A DNA stretch of 64,000 bases from CALUTH01 sp964452495 (GTDB taxonomy: Bacteria; Cyanobacteriota; Vampirovibrionia; Gastranaerophilales; Gastranaerophilaceae): NCBI GenBank assembly GCA_964452495.1, contig CAYVMC010000007.1:13559-77558 (forward strand). The letters are read 5' to 3'. Below, piece after piece: positions 1-8,762 of this stretch. The notes under the pieces are model-generated. The model did no database searches, had not been told where the DNA came from, and saw only the letters and a list, made by a program, of their open reading frames with translations. Numbering within the stretch: the stretch's first letter is position 1; the number at the start of each line of letters is the position of its first letter. A program made the translations under genes and the position numbers.

Positions 1-82
1 AACATAAAACCGTAATTGTGAGATAACTAATCATAAAAAAATACACGAGGAAAACATTAAACAAGAATTTACAAAAGAACGC

Positions 83-111
83 AGCCGGTTTTAATAAACC
101 GGCTTTTTTTT
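83..111 (+). terminator. Intrinsic terminator of an upstream gene
   Basis: A perfect 9-bp stem AGCCGGTTT / AAACCGGCT with a TAAT loop is followed by eight T residues. It must end a transcript entering from the left. Bases 1-82 hold no recognisable coding end. The T-tract also forms part of the next promoter's -35 box. Confidence 0.88.
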
Positions 112-138
112 GATATATTGATTTTTTTATTTTATAAT
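110..138 (+). promoter_or_regulatory. Sigma-70-type promoter, leaderless
   Basis: TTGATA at 110-115, a 17-bp spacer and TATAAT at 133-138 make a near-consensus housekeeping promoter. The -10 box ends 7 nt before the A of the ATG at 145, so transcription should start on or beside the start codon. No Shine-Dalgarno sequence is visible. Confidence 0.75.
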
Positions 139-144
139 TCTGGT

Positions 145-1095
145 ATGAAAAGGTTTTTACCCGTATTTATAATTTTATTATCTGTTTCATCTGTCTACTC
201 TGCAGAACAGAATATTGATGTCCAAAGTATTTTTACACAAAATAAAACAACGAATATAATCCAAACACAAGCTGCCTCCTCTGAAGAAAACCTATGCGAA
301 ACTGCTGTTCAAACACTCAATGCTGAACAGGTGTGTTTTAATAAGGACAATACACCCGCAAAAGTACTTAATGAATCCTGCCAAAAGACAGATTTGATTG
401 CTCCGGCAAATCCATCCAGTTCCACCGAAACACAAGAACTAAATCTCGACAATATTAATACATCTGGCAATACAAATAAAGAAGTAAAAAGTGAAGTTAA
501 TACAGCTAAAACCCAGGCGATGCCGGAGGAAAATAAACGCACCAAAGATCTCCGCAACGTACAAGGCACAGAGAAGCAAGCACTCAATCCCAAAGATTTG
601 TATGCACAAGCTCTTGCTTTATACAGTGACAACTCGACAGATGCTGCACTGGAAACATTCAAACTCATACCGGAATATGCAAGAACTTCAACAGCATGGC
701 TTTTAATGGGAAATATCCTTGCCGATATGAAAAAACGTGATGAGGCTATTTTTATGTACAGGAGAGCGATTGCAGTAGATAAGGATAATTATAAAGCGTA
801 TTACAATCTTGGCAACATGTACCTAGAAGATGATATTTTTTATACAGCAATTGATTGTTATAAAGATGCTATAAAAGCTAAAATGACTTTTCCCTACGCA
901 TACTATAATCTTGGAATTGCTTATGTCAAAACAGGTAATTTGAAAAAAGCAAAATCAGCCTTCCTTAATGCTATTGAATACAAAAAAGATGTGGCAGATT
1001 TTCATTATAACCTTGCTTATGTATACAAGTTAATGAATAAACCTAAACTTGCACAAACATACCTTGATAACTACAACAAATTAATGGGGTATTAG
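145..1095 (+). CDS. TPR-repeat protein with signal peptide
   Basis: This is a 316-residue exported protein. The N-terminus (MKRFLPVFIILLSVSSVYSA) is a typical signal peptide, so the ATG at 145 is chosen over an upstream in-frame TTG at 118. Residues of about 20-150 are a low-complexity Asn/Thr/Glu-rich linker. The C-terminal half contains four to five tetratricopeptide repeats with the usual spacing (for example AWLLMGNILADMKKRDEAI and AYYNLGNMYLEDDIFYTAI). TPR proteins are scaffolds for protein-protein contacts, and here the likely place is the periplasm or the membrane surface. The partner is unknown. mnmE follows after 3 nt, so the two are probably co-transcribed although the functions look unrelated. 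Confidence 0.85.
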   Translation: MKRFLPVFIILLSVSSVYSAEQNIDVQSIFTQNKTTNIIQTQAASSEENLCETAVQTLNAEQVCFNKDNTPAKVLNESCQKTDLIAPANPSSSTETQELNLDNINTSGNTNKEVKSEVNTAKTQAMPEENKRTKDLRNVQGTEKQALNPKDLYAQALALYSDNSTDAALETFKLIPEYARTSTAWLLMGNILADMKKRDEAIFMYRRAIAVDKDNYKAYYNLGNMYLEDDIFYTAIDCYKDAIKAKMTFPYAYYNLGIAYVKTGNLKKAKSAFLNAIEYKKDVADFHYNLAYVYKLMNKPKLAQTYLDNYNKLMGY

Positions 1096-1098
1096 GGA

Positions 1099-2451
1099 AT
1101 GAACGTTCTTGATGAATTTGATACAATTGCGGCAATCTCAACCCCTTTCGGAACGGGAGGCGTCGGGGTTATAAGAGTTTCCGGCAGCAGGGCTTTTGAT
1201 ATTTTAGCTCGAATTTTTAACGGTAAAACTCCTGTTCAGGATTTCAAACCTTTTCATTTTTATCACGGAACAATTGTTAACGGAAAAGACATTCTTGACG
1301 ATGTTATTATTCTGCCGTTTTTTGAACCTAACAGTTACACAGGAGAAAATGTGTTTGAAGTTCAATGTCATGGCGGAATAAATGTTGTTGATTCAATTCT
1401 AGATTTAATTCTCAAAAATGGTGCCAGAATGGCAGAAAAAGGAGAGTTTACAAAACGTGCCTTTTTAAATAAAAAACTGGATCTTGCACAGGCAGAGGCG
1501 GTTGCAGATTTAATCCACTCAAAAACAAAAGATTTTGTTATTCCATCCTCAAAAAACCTTAAAGGTGCGTTATCCATAAAAGTCGGCGAGATTAAAAAAA
1601 ATATTATTGACGTACTCTCAAGAATTGTTGCAGGGATTGATTTTCCAGAAGATGTAAAAGAACCGGAATATGATTATTTAATTGAAGAATTCCAAAAATC
1701 AATCACTGAAATTGATAAAATTCTTGCAAACGCAAAGTCTTCTAATATTATGCGGCAGGGAATTACTGTTTCTGTTGCAGGAAAGCCAAATGTAGGCAAA
1801 TCCTCTTTATTTAATGCTCTTCTGAACCTTGAAAGGGCGATTGTAACCGAGATTGCAGGAACAACACGTGATGTTATCAAAGAAACACTGGATTTAGGTA
1901 TTCCCGTTACACTTGTTGATACTGCGGGCATTCGTTCAGATAACGGGATTGACAGAGTTGAACAAATTGGTATTGAATATTCAAAACAAACACTTGATGA
2001 ATCTGATTGTGTAGTATTTGTTTATGATGCCTCTTGTGGTATGGATGAAGAGGATAGAGAAATTTTAGAATTAATCAACTCTGATAAACTTATAATCTGT
2101 GCAAACAAATCTGATATGCCGCCTGCTATATCCCAAATTCCAGATGCAATTAATATTTCTGCAAAAACAGGAACAGGACTTAATAAACTTAAAGAAACAA
2201 TAAAAAATAAAGTTTGTAATATTAATTTTGATGAACTGGATTACGTAACTAATATCAGGCAGCAAAACTGTCTGCTGCGAGCCAAAGAAGCTCTTACCCA
2301 AGCACTCTCAGCCGCAGAGTACAAAGAACTGCAAGATTTAATATCAATTGATGTAAAATCTGCCGTCATTGCTCTGGATGAACTTAGCGGTGAAGTAATT
2401 ACCGATAATGTATTAAACAATATTTTTGATAATTTTTGTATTGGTAAATAA
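1099..2451 (+). CDS. mnmE: tRNA modification GTPase MnmE
   Basis: MnmE works with MnmG to install the carboxymethylaminomethyl group on the wobble uridine of certain tRNAs. The 450-residue protein has the usual order: an N-terminal tetrahydrofolate-binding domain (about 1-118), a helical domain, and a G domain from about 215 to 370. The G domain shows the P-loop GKPNVGKSS, the G3 motif DTAG and the G4 motif NKSD. It ends in the invariant C-terminal FCIGK, whose cysteine is required for modification in known MnmE proteins. Length and all motifs are normal. A short GGGA precedes the ATG, 3 nt after the TPR gene. Confidence 0.97.
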   Translation: MNVLDEFDTIAAISTPFGTGGVGVIRVSGSRAFDILARIFNGKTPVQDFKPFHFYHGTIVNGKDILDDVIILPFFEPNSYTGENVFEVQCHGGINVVDSILDLILKNGARMAEKGEFTKRAFLNKKLDLAQAEAVADLIHSKTKDFVIPSSKNLKGALSIKVGEIKKNIIDVLSRIVAGIDFPEDVKEPEYDYLIEEFQKSITEIDKILANAKSSNIMRQGITVSVAGKPNVGKSSLFNALLNLERAIVTEIAGTTRDVIKETLDLGIPVTLVDTAGIRSDNGIDRVEQIGIEYSKQTLDESDCVVFVYDASCGMDEEDREILELINSDKLIICANKSDMPPAISQIPDAINISAKTGTGLNKLKETIKNKVCNINFDELDYVTNIRQQNCLLRAKEALTQALSAAEYKELQDLISIDVKSAVIALDELSGEVITDNVLNNIFDNFCIGK

Positions 2452-2588
2452 ATCATTAAATCCCCTCCCTTCCGTTAAAACCACCAAACATCTATTACTC
2501 ACCGTAGTTATATTAATCTATTCAAGCACATTTCTACATCCTGATTTTTAAGTAAGCAGTCATTTAATATCGTTTTTGTAAAGAAATC

Positions 2589-2630
2589 TTTACAAAATAG
2601 CAATTTTTTTATAAAAAAAAACTTTATAAA
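2589..2630 (+). promoter_or_regulatory. Shared GCAAT-N16-ACTTTAT upstream element
   Basis: GCAAT lies at 2600-2604 and ACTTTAT at 2621-2627, exactly 21 nt apart start to start. TTTACA sits 5 nt upstream of GCAAT. The same pair with the same spacing occurs upstream of the genes at 7959 and 22243. TATAAA (2625-2630) could be the -10 box. The strong Shine-Dalgarno GGGGGGA follows at 2646-2652. Confidence 0.5.
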
Positions 2631-2656
2631 TATGTAGATATTACACGGGGGGAACT

Positions 2657-3580
2657 ATGTTATTTATATCATCTGACTATAGCGCAAAAGATAATAGTAT
2701 GTATTATGAAACACAGTATGCAACAACAGAAGTGCAAACAACTAATAAATCGGAGTATGTTGTTAAAAAGGGTGACAGCCTATGGAATATTTCTAAAGAA
2801 CATTTAAAAAAGAAACATGTAACCAATGCAACCAATGCAGAAATTCAGGAAATGATGTACAAAATTGCCAAATTAAATCAAAAAGATAGTTTGGAAGCAA
2901 TCAATAATATAAAGGCTGACGATATCATATACTTGCCAGAGGAAATGACTGACGTAAAAAATGAAACATGTTATGTGAGCGACTGGTTTCAACGCGGTCC
3001 GGCAAATTCTGCAACATCAAAACCCGAAATAAAAGTTGAAAAAAGTGGTGTTCAACTGGCTAAAGAAACTACAGAACAGATTAAAAAGATTATAGATGCA
3101 CCAAGTACAATGAATTATAATCAGCAACTGCTTTATCAAGCTCGTGCAAAAAACAATATTCCAACAGAATTGTTTACAGCACATGGGAAAGCTGGTATAA
3201 AGTACTGGACAGAATTACTTTCAGATGAACCTAAATCATCTTTAATAATTGAAAAAACATATTCATATTCTCCAACAAATCGTCCAACATCTTTACACAT
3301 TATAAAAAAGGCTAAGAATACCCCTTATTCAGCAACAGAAGCACACATGTACGTACTGGTAGATAAATCCGGTAAATTGAAAAAAGTCGCATTTAACACA
3401 CCCGGAGTACGTATAAACAGTCTCTGTTTTGATTACGAACTTAACAATAAAGGAATCCTGAGTAAATCCAGTAATTTAAATTCCAAGGTACTTGAACTGG
3501 AAGAACTTCCGGAAAGCGAATATTCAACACTTATAAATAAATTACAAGAACATTTGGACAGAGAACTTACCAAACAATAA
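2657..3580 (+). CDS. LysM-domain protein without signal peptide
   Basis: This 307-residue protein has one clear LysM domain at about residues 34-95 (YVVKKGDSLWNIS at its start, DDIIYLPEE at its end). LysM normally binds peptidoglycan or other N-acetylglucosamine polymers. The domain is stretched by an inserted helix (about residues 52-75). The remaining 200 residues match no family I recognise. The mature-looking N-terminus (MLFISSDYSAKDNS) is not a signal peptide, which is odd for a wall-binding protein. It may act inside the cell, leave by a non-Sec route, or use LysM for another ligand. The start is fixed by a strong GGGGGGA site 4 nt upstream. The gene stands alone between two gaps. Confidence 0.8.
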   Translation: MLFISSDYSAKDNSMYYETQYATTEVQTTNKSEYVVKKGDSLWNISKEHLKKKHVTNATNAEIQEMMYKIAKLNQKDSLEAINNIKADDIIYLPEEMTDVKNETCYVSDWFQRGPANSATSKPEIKVEKSGVQLAKETTEQIKKIIDAPSTMNYNQQLLYQARAKNNIPTELFTAHGKAGIKYWTELLSDEPKSSLIIEKTYSYSPTNRPTSLHIIKKAKNTPYSATEAHMYVLVDKSGKLKKVAFNTPGVRINSLCFDYELNNKGILSKSSNLNSKVLELEELPESEYSTLINKLQEHLDRELTKQ

Positions 3581-4230
3581 GTATTATTCTAACGTCTTTT
3601 AGTGGGAATTTTTAAACATTAGAATATTCTTGAATAATCTGATTATAAGATAGTATTCTTGTTATTTTTTAAATATTTTGTTGATGCCAAATTTATATCA
3701 ATTTATGCAGTCATACATTTCTCCGGTCAATTATGGTTTCAAGGATTGGGTATGCAGTAATTACCGTAGTACATTTCATTCGGGAAATTAATATCAACAA
3801 AAACAATAAACCCAATTACTTAAACTGTTTGTAATTTATTTGTAATATGGTTGAATTAAGTATTCTTCATATAAAGATGGATATTAACCTGCAAATTATA
3901 ACTAGAAAAAAATATTAGAGTCTTTCTTAAAAGTTGTTTGTTATACTTTCGCAGAGAATGGCATCAGGAAAATTTACCATAAGATTTCACCGACAATATA
4001 CCCAAGTAAGTTTAGCGGCATGGAAGATTTAATGTAGAGTATTTACCTTAATAGATAAATGTGTATTAATGAGTCATAAAAACCGATTTTTCCAGAATTG
4101 TACAACGTGATGTAGGAACTATCTAGAGAAAAAAAATAAAACTAATGTTTTATAGAGTTTCAATTATTTAGTGAAAAATTTTTTCTTATCTGGTACACTA
4201 TAGAAGAAGAGAATAAACGGGAGCGAAAAT
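3581..4230. other. 650-nt gap without a convincing gene
   Basis: The stretch is very AT-rich. A 35-codon open frame at 3684-3791 (+) has no ribosome-binding site and no family resemblance, so it is not called. An extended -10 (TG-G-TACACT, 4191-4199) near the right end probably serves glgC. Confidence 0.5.
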
Positions 4231-5466
4231 ATGACACAGGATAATACTCTGGTTATGATACTTGCAGGCGGTGAAGGAAAAAGACTCTACCCCCTTACTA
4301 AAGACAGAGCAAAACCTGCCGTTCCTTTTGGCGGAAGATACCGAATTATAGATTTTGTACTAAACAATTTTATTAATTCAGGATTTTATAAAATAAAAGT
4401 ACTTACCCAGTATAAATCGGACTCTCTTAACAAACACATATCCCGCGGATGGCCGCTTTCACCACATATAAACCAGTATGTTGACCTTGTACCGGCACAA
4501 ATGAGAACCGGAGGAACTTGGTATCAGGGTACTGCAGATGCTGTTTATCAAAATATGTTCCACATTAATGATGAAGACCCCAAATATGTTTGTGTTTTTG
4601 GAGGCGATCATATTTATAAGATGGATGTTTCTCAGATGCTGCATTACCATAAGAAAAATAATGCTGATTTAACAATTTCCGCAATTCCCATCCCAATATC
4701 TGAAGCTTCGGAATTTGGGATTATTGAAGTTGATGACAACTGGCGCCTTATAAACTTTGTTGAAAAACCACAGCAGCCGCCAAGACCCATGCCTGACAAT
4801 CCTGATATGTGTCTTGCTTCAATGGGCAATTACATATTTAAAAAAGATATTCTATTAAATGCACTTGAGGAAGATTCAAAAATAGAAGACTCAAGTCATG
4901 ATTTTGGTAAAAATGTTATACCTATGCTTTTAAACCAAGGAAAAAATATTTATATTTACAACTTCTGTTCAAACAAATTTGCCGGAATGACGGAAGGTGA
5001 ACGTGGTTACTGGCGTGATGTAGGATGTGTTGATGCATACTGGCAGGCAAATATGGATTTGCTGACAGCAAATCCAGAATTAAATTTGTACTCTTATAAA
5101 TGGCCGCTAAGAACTTTTAATTATAACTACCCTCCGGCAAAATTTATATGGCAAGAGGGAGATAGAATAGGTATGGCTACAAACTCTCTGGTATCAGAAG
5201 GTTGCATTGTATCAGGCGGTATAATCTCAAAATGTATTTTATCACCTAAGGTCAGAATTAACAGTTATTCACAAGTAACGGAAAGTATCCTGATGGAAGA
5301 TGTAAATGTAGGCAGGTACTCCGAAATTAGAAGAGCTATAATCGATAAAAACGTTTCAGTCCCTCCTTATACTAAAATCGGCTTTAATCGAGAAGAGGAT
5401 GAAAAACGCGGGTTTTACGTATCGCCAAACGGCGTAACAGTTGTTCCGAAAGGTGCCATTCTATGA
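4231..5466 (+). CDS. glgC: Glucose-1-phosphate adenylyltransferase
   Basis: GlgC makes ADP-glucose from glucose-1-phosphate and ATP, the committed step of bacterial glycogen synthesis. The 411-residue protein carries the N-terminal nucleotidyltransferase signature (GGEGKRLYPLTKDRAKPAVP, then FGGRYRIIDF), the FGGDHIYKMD metal and substrate motif, the FVEKP loop, and a C-terminal left-handed beta-helix (hexapeptide-like repeats, about 300-400) that in this family holds allosteric sites. Length is normal. An extended -10 element lies at 4191-4199 and a GGGAGCG ribosome site precedes the ATG. The stop overlaps the next start (ATGA), so translation is probably coupled. Confidence 0.97.
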   Translation: MTQDNTLVMILAGGEGKRLYPLTKDRAKPAVPFGGRYRIIDFVLNNFINSGFYKIKVLTQYKSDSLNKHISRGWPLSPHINQYVDLVPAQMRTGGTWYQGTADAVYQNMFHINDEDPKYVCVFGGDHIYKMDVSQMLHYHKKNNADLTISAIPIPISEASEFGIIEVDDNWRLINFVEKPQQPPRPMPDNPDMCLASMGNYIFKKDILLNALEEDSKIEDSSHDFGKNVIPMLLNQGKNIYIYNFCSNKFAGMTEGERGYWRDVGCVDAYWQANMDLLTANPELNLYSYKWPLRTFNYNYPPAKFIWQEGDRIGMATNSLVSEGCIVSGGIISKCILSPKVRINSYSQVTESILMEDVNVGRYSEIRRAIIDKNVSVPPYTKIGFNREEDEKRGFYVSPNGVTVVPKGAIL

Positions 5467-5897
5467 AAAACAATATAAAAAAAATATTAATTGTAATACT
5501 GGGATTATTTATAATAACCTGTTCATCGTATGTAGTGTTTGCCCAGAAATACTCAACACAATCAATAACTTATTCATTTCAGGAGGTTTATAATCTGGCA
5601 GAACCTTCTGTTCTATATTTTTACAGTAAAGACTGCAAATACTGTGTAGAATTTTCACCGGTGTTTAAAAAAATGTCGGAATTATATAAGAGTAAGTATC
5701 ATTTTGTAAAACTAGATGTTTATGATTCTAAAAACATACCCATTTGTGATAAATTCCAGATCCAAACAATTCCTGCAATATTTATTTATGAACCTAAGGG
5801 CAAAGTTGTCAGACCCGTCCACCCTTATTATTATACGGAAGCAGGGATGAAAGATATTCTGAATACATATTTAGCAGAGCGGGATAAACAATCATAA
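5463..5897 (+). CDS. Exported thioredoxin-like protein
   Basis: This 144-residue thioredoxin-fold protein has an N-terminal hydrophobic segment (residues 6-28) that is either a signal peptide or a membrane anchor. The fold is marked by LYFYSKDCKYC, with the redox pair C58-x-x-C61, and by the cis-proline loop QTIPAIF (P104). The active site CKYC differs from the classical CGPC, as is common in membrane-tethered or periplasmic relatives. It overlaps the end of glgC by 4 nt. The link to glycogen synthesis may be only operon packing, or it may be redox tuning; nothing in the sequence decides this. Confidence 0.85.
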   Translation: MKNNIKKILIVILGLFIITCSSYVVFAQKYSTQSITYSFQEVYNLAEPSVLYFYSKDCKYCVEFSPVFKKMSELYKSKYHFVKLDVYDSKNIPICDKFQIQTIPAIFIYEPKGKVVRPVHPYYYTEAGMKDILNTYLAERDKQS

Positions 5898-5914
5898 ACC
5901 ACCAGTAACCATTA

Positions 5915-7813
5915 TCATGCGTTATAAGGTATTTTTTCCTGCTGAATTACTGTAGAAGTATTATCTGAAATATTTGAAACCCCATCAGTTTCAACTGTAT
6001 TTGCAGCATTAGAATGCGAAAGCTTTTTAACAATTTTTTCCGTTGCATAATGTTCCGCCATTTTTACCCCTTTCTCTGCTGCCAGATTTATAAGGTAGGA
6101 TGTTCCGTCAGAAGCAAAAAAAGTTGATGAATTATTGATATTACCGACTATTGCATTAAGTTTCGGATTTTTCTGCTCCTGATGGGTTTTTAGCTTATTA
6201 TCAGCTATCGTTCCCAGCCTATTTAAAATCAAACCGGATAAAGTAGACAACGCCATAGCTTTCCCACCAGCCTGTAACATAAACAAGAAAGCTGTGGATG
6301 TAGCTATACCACCTATAAGAGGTATGCCGAGCTTTAACGTTGTAGAGATACGTTCCTCCTTTGTATCATCTGCTGCAATCATAACTCCCATCATTGCAAG
6401 CGGTGAAATCATACCAAATACCACATCAGTAAGTGCCGAACCAAGTGTTAAATCTCTTAGTTTATCAAAGTATAAGTCACCTTCAGCACTTGTCGTTTTA
6501 TTAAACTTTGTTGAAGTATCATATACCTGACGCCGGATTTTTAGATACTCATCTCTGGGGAGTACCGCCTTTAAGTACGTCAGGGTTTCCTGTAGTTTAC
6601 CTTTTTGTCCTGCATTTATTGTTAATTTAATGTTCTCTGCAAGTCCAGATATTTCATTTAACACTTTTTCTTTGTACATCGGATTTTCTCTCATCTGGTT
6701 AATAATTGTTTGTATTTTCACTTCAATATCTTTAGTAAGAGTTTCCCTTGCTGCAAGTTCATTCACACCCGAAAGTTTTTTATATTCACTTAATTTATGA
6801 ATAATATCTTTTAATACTTTACGAGATTTCGTATCCTGCGGGGTGATAATTTTATCAAAATTTTTCAACAGTTTATAAGTTTCATTAAATTTATCATCAA
6901 TATTATTGGAGATTTCTCTTTTGCTTTTCATCAAATAATCCTGATAAGAAGCTTTTATCGGAACAAGCCATTCCTCTACAGTGAAACGCGTAAACTCACC
7001 TTTTGTATAATATTCTTTAGATGTATAAGCATTATAAAATTTGTCATTTATATTTTTTAATCTTCCGATAAGAACTTCTTTTCTTAAGTTAAAAGCCTTT
7101 TCAGAAAAACTTCTGCCATACATTTGATAAGCTTCCGTTGTACTTTGTCTTATTATATTTAAAATTTGACTGAGTGTGTACTTCTTACCGTCTACAGTAA
7201 TAATTTTTGACAAATCTTCCGTCTTTACAAGTTCATCAAGTTTATCAAAAATCATTTGATTTGTTTTCTTAAAGGATTTATCACATTTTTTATAGTTTGA
7301 CAATACTGCTTTAGTTGCAAGTCTGTCCCAGGTCTGTGTCATTGCATCACAAAGTTTTCCCAGTTTTAATGTTCTTGCAATTTTATTTGCAAGACTGTCT
7401 TTCATAGCCGAAAAATTAACAAATATTTGAGATTGCATAAGCGTTTTATCAAGAAAACGTGCAGCCTTGATAGAAAGAGTTTCTAAAAAAGTTAAAGGAC
7501 GATGAGCCCTATTCTTTAAAGTTTCTGCTTTCAAATATCCTTTTTTAACAAAGTTGGAAATAAACTCCATTATATTTTTTCTGTAAAATACCGCAGCATA
7601 TCCCCCGACTACAAGAGTTACCCCGCTGCCTATCAAAATATTTTTGAGTTTTTTATTTTTATTATTATCCTGTTTTTCCTGTAGAGTTACGCTATCTGCC
7701 GGTGCAGACGCAGAAATGGAAGGTGTCGTTTGCAAATGTGCCGCAGAATTTCCATCGCGGCGCATATTAACATTATTATTTAAAGTACGCTGTTCTACAC
7801 TAATACCTTCCAT
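5915..7813 (-). CDS. Large membrane protein of unknown function
   Basis: I do not recognise this 632-residue protein. After a 55-residue Ser/Ala/Gln-rich, presumably disordered leader there is a membrane segment (about residues 58-75, ILIGSGVTLVVGGYAAVFY). About 380 residues of Lys/Glu-rich helical sequence with coiled-coil character follow. A C-terminal hydrophobic hairpin comes next (FGMISPLAMMGVMIAA, then LIGGIATSTAFLFML and a following segment), with a polar tail. The architecture of disordered leader, TM and long helical soluble part recalls the paralogues at 60-64 kb, but I see no clear alignment. The first ATG has no Shine-Dalgarno sequence. A -10-like TAATAT lies 14 nt upstream, so the leader would be very short. 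It is divergent from the muramidase gene. Confidence 0.7.
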   Translation of the reverse strand: MEGISVEQRTLNNNVNMRRDGNSAAHLQTTPSISASAPADSVTLQEKQDNNKNKKLKNILIGSGVTLVVGGYAAVFYRKNIMEFISNFVKKGYLKAETLKNRAHRPLTFLETLSIKAARFLDKTLMQSQIFVNFSAMKDSLANKIARTLKLGKLCDAMTQTWDRLATKAVLSNYKKCDKSFKKTNQMIFDKLDELVKTEDLSKIITVDGKKYTLSQILNIIRQSTTEAYQMYGRSFSEKAFNLRKEVLIGRLKNINDKFYNAYTSKEYYTKGEFTRFTVEEWLVPIKASYQDYLMKSKREISNNIDDKFNETYKLLKNFDKIITPQDTKSRKVLKDIIHKLSEYKKLSGVNELAARETLTKDIEVKIQTIINQMRENPMYKEKVLNEISGLAENIKLTINAGQKGKLQETLTYLKAVLPRDEYLKIRRQVYDTSTKFNKTTSAEGDLYFDKLRDLTLGSALTDVVFGMISPLAMMGVMIAADDTKEERISTTLKLGIPLIGGIATSTAFLFMLQAGGKAMALSTLSGLILNRLGTIADNKLKTHQEQKNPKLNAIVGNINNSSTFFASDGTSYLINLAAEKGVKMAEHYATEKIVKKLSHSNAANTVETDGVSNISDNTSTVIQQEKIPYNA

Positions 7814-7842
7814 ATATATACAAAAAATATTACATTAAAAAA

Positions 7843-7906
7843 ATTGCCTGAATGTAACAATTTGTAACAAAAGGCAATTTTTTAAAATATTTATACTTTA
7901 TATAAA
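7843..7906. promoter_or_regulatory. Divergent mirrored GGCAATTTTTT elements
   Basis: Two copies of GGCAATTTTTT face away from each other: one on the minus strand (7848 to 7838) and one on the plus strand (7873-7883), with TGTTACA or TTGTAACA just inside each. The plus copy has GCAAT at 7874 and ACTTTAT at 7895, exactly the spacing seen upstream of 2657 and 22243. The element sits between two divergent genes, so it is more likely a regulatory or promoter site than a terminator, although the inverted arrangement could also fold. Confidence 0.5.
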
Positions 7907-7958
7907 TAGGAAAAAACAAGGTGAAGTTTTGAGCAAATAAACAGAGAGAGAAAATAAT

Positions 7959-8723
7959 ATGAGTAATAATTATATTGAAAACAAAGCAATTAGTCCTATA
8001 GAAACTAAATATGTAAATGATACTAGATTAACTACTATGTCATCACAAAAACTGATATTTAATTTTAACAAAATGTCAATAGACATAAATCCCGTAAGTT
8101 ATCAATTACAGTTATTTAATAAATATATTGATGACTTTAATAAACAATTGTCTAATCTATGCAAGTTTCCAACATTTCATGTTGAACCATTAAACAATGA
8201 CGATATTAAACAAAAAATAGAAACAACACAGGATGTAGAGCAAGTTTTTGACAAGATAATGGAATATGTTTTTAAAGATGAGGGGGGATATGTTAATCAC
8301 CCTAAAGATCCGGGCGGTGCAACCAATATGGGTGTCACCCAAAATACTTATAACCAGTACTGCAAATTAAATAAATTACCAACAAAAAATGTTAAAAATT
8401 TGACTAAAGATGAAGCAAAGCAAGTTTATAAGCAGTTATTCTGGGAGCAATCAGGTGCTAAAGAAATAGCTGAAAGCGGGGATGCAAAACTAGCTTACGT
8501 TGTTTTTGACACTGCAATACACAGCGGTGTAGGAAAGGCTAAAAAATTACTTGCAAAATCAAACGGTGACGCGAATACGATGATAGAAAAAAGAATGGCA
8601 ATGTTAAAAAGCAGTAAAAATTGGCAAACCTTTGGCAGGGGATGGACAAACAGACTTGCTAAAGTTGAAGCCAGACTTGATGACTTCACAACATCAAAAG
8701 AATACATTGAATACATTGCATAA
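7959..8723 (+). CDS. GH108-type N-acetylmuramidase, no signal peptide
   Basis: The C-terminal part (about residues 98-250) is a glycoside hydrolase family 108 lysozyme-like domain. It opens with FKDEGGYVNHPKDPGGATNM, where E108 of the EGGY motif is the expected acid catalyst, followed by GVTQNTY. A peptidoglycan-binding-like tail carries FDTAIHSGVGKAKKLL. Such enzymes cut peptidoglycan glycan strands and are common in phages and some bacteria. The first 95 residues are an unrelated Asn/Ile-rich extension and not a signal peptide. No holin or other phage genes are nearby, so a domesticated cell-wall enzyme is more likely than a prophage endolysin. AGAGAGAG precedes the ATG. Confidence 0.85.
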   Translation: MSNNYIENKAISPIETKYVNDTRLTTMSSQKLIFNFNKMSIDINPVSYQLQLFNKYIDDFNKQLSNLCKFPTFHVEPLNNDDIKQKIETTQDVEQVFDKIMEYVFKDEGGYVNHPKDPGGATNMGVTQNTYNQYCKLNKLPTKNVKNLTKDEAKQVYKQLFWEQSGAKEIAESGDAKLAYVVFDTAIHSGVGKAKKLLAKSNGDANTMIEKRMAMLKSSKNWQTFGRGWTNRLAKVEARLDDFTTSKEYIEYIA

Positions 8724-8730
8724 TATTTTA

Positions 8731-8762
8731 AGACGGCTTTGAATTTTTTCAAAGCCGTTTTA
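8731..8762. terminator. Bidirectional terminator
   Basis: The stem ACGGCTTTGA / TCAAAGCCGT (8733-8742 and 8749-8758) is flanked by T residues on the plus side and by a shorter A-rich run on the other. It separates the convergent muramidase and pflA genes and overlaps the pflA stop region. Confidence 0.85.

Noticed and set aside
2457..2656. Riboswitch or RNA gene between mnmE and the LysM gene
   Set aside because: Only AT-rich sequence and the shared promoter-like element are visible; no conserved RNA structure.
3684..3791. 35-codon open frame in the gap before glgC
   Set aside because: No ribosome-binding site, no recognisable family, and the surrounding gap is full of stops; length is within chance for this composition.
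7959..8723. Muramidase as evidence of a prophage
   Set aside because: No holin, integrase, capsid, tail or terminase gene lies nearby.
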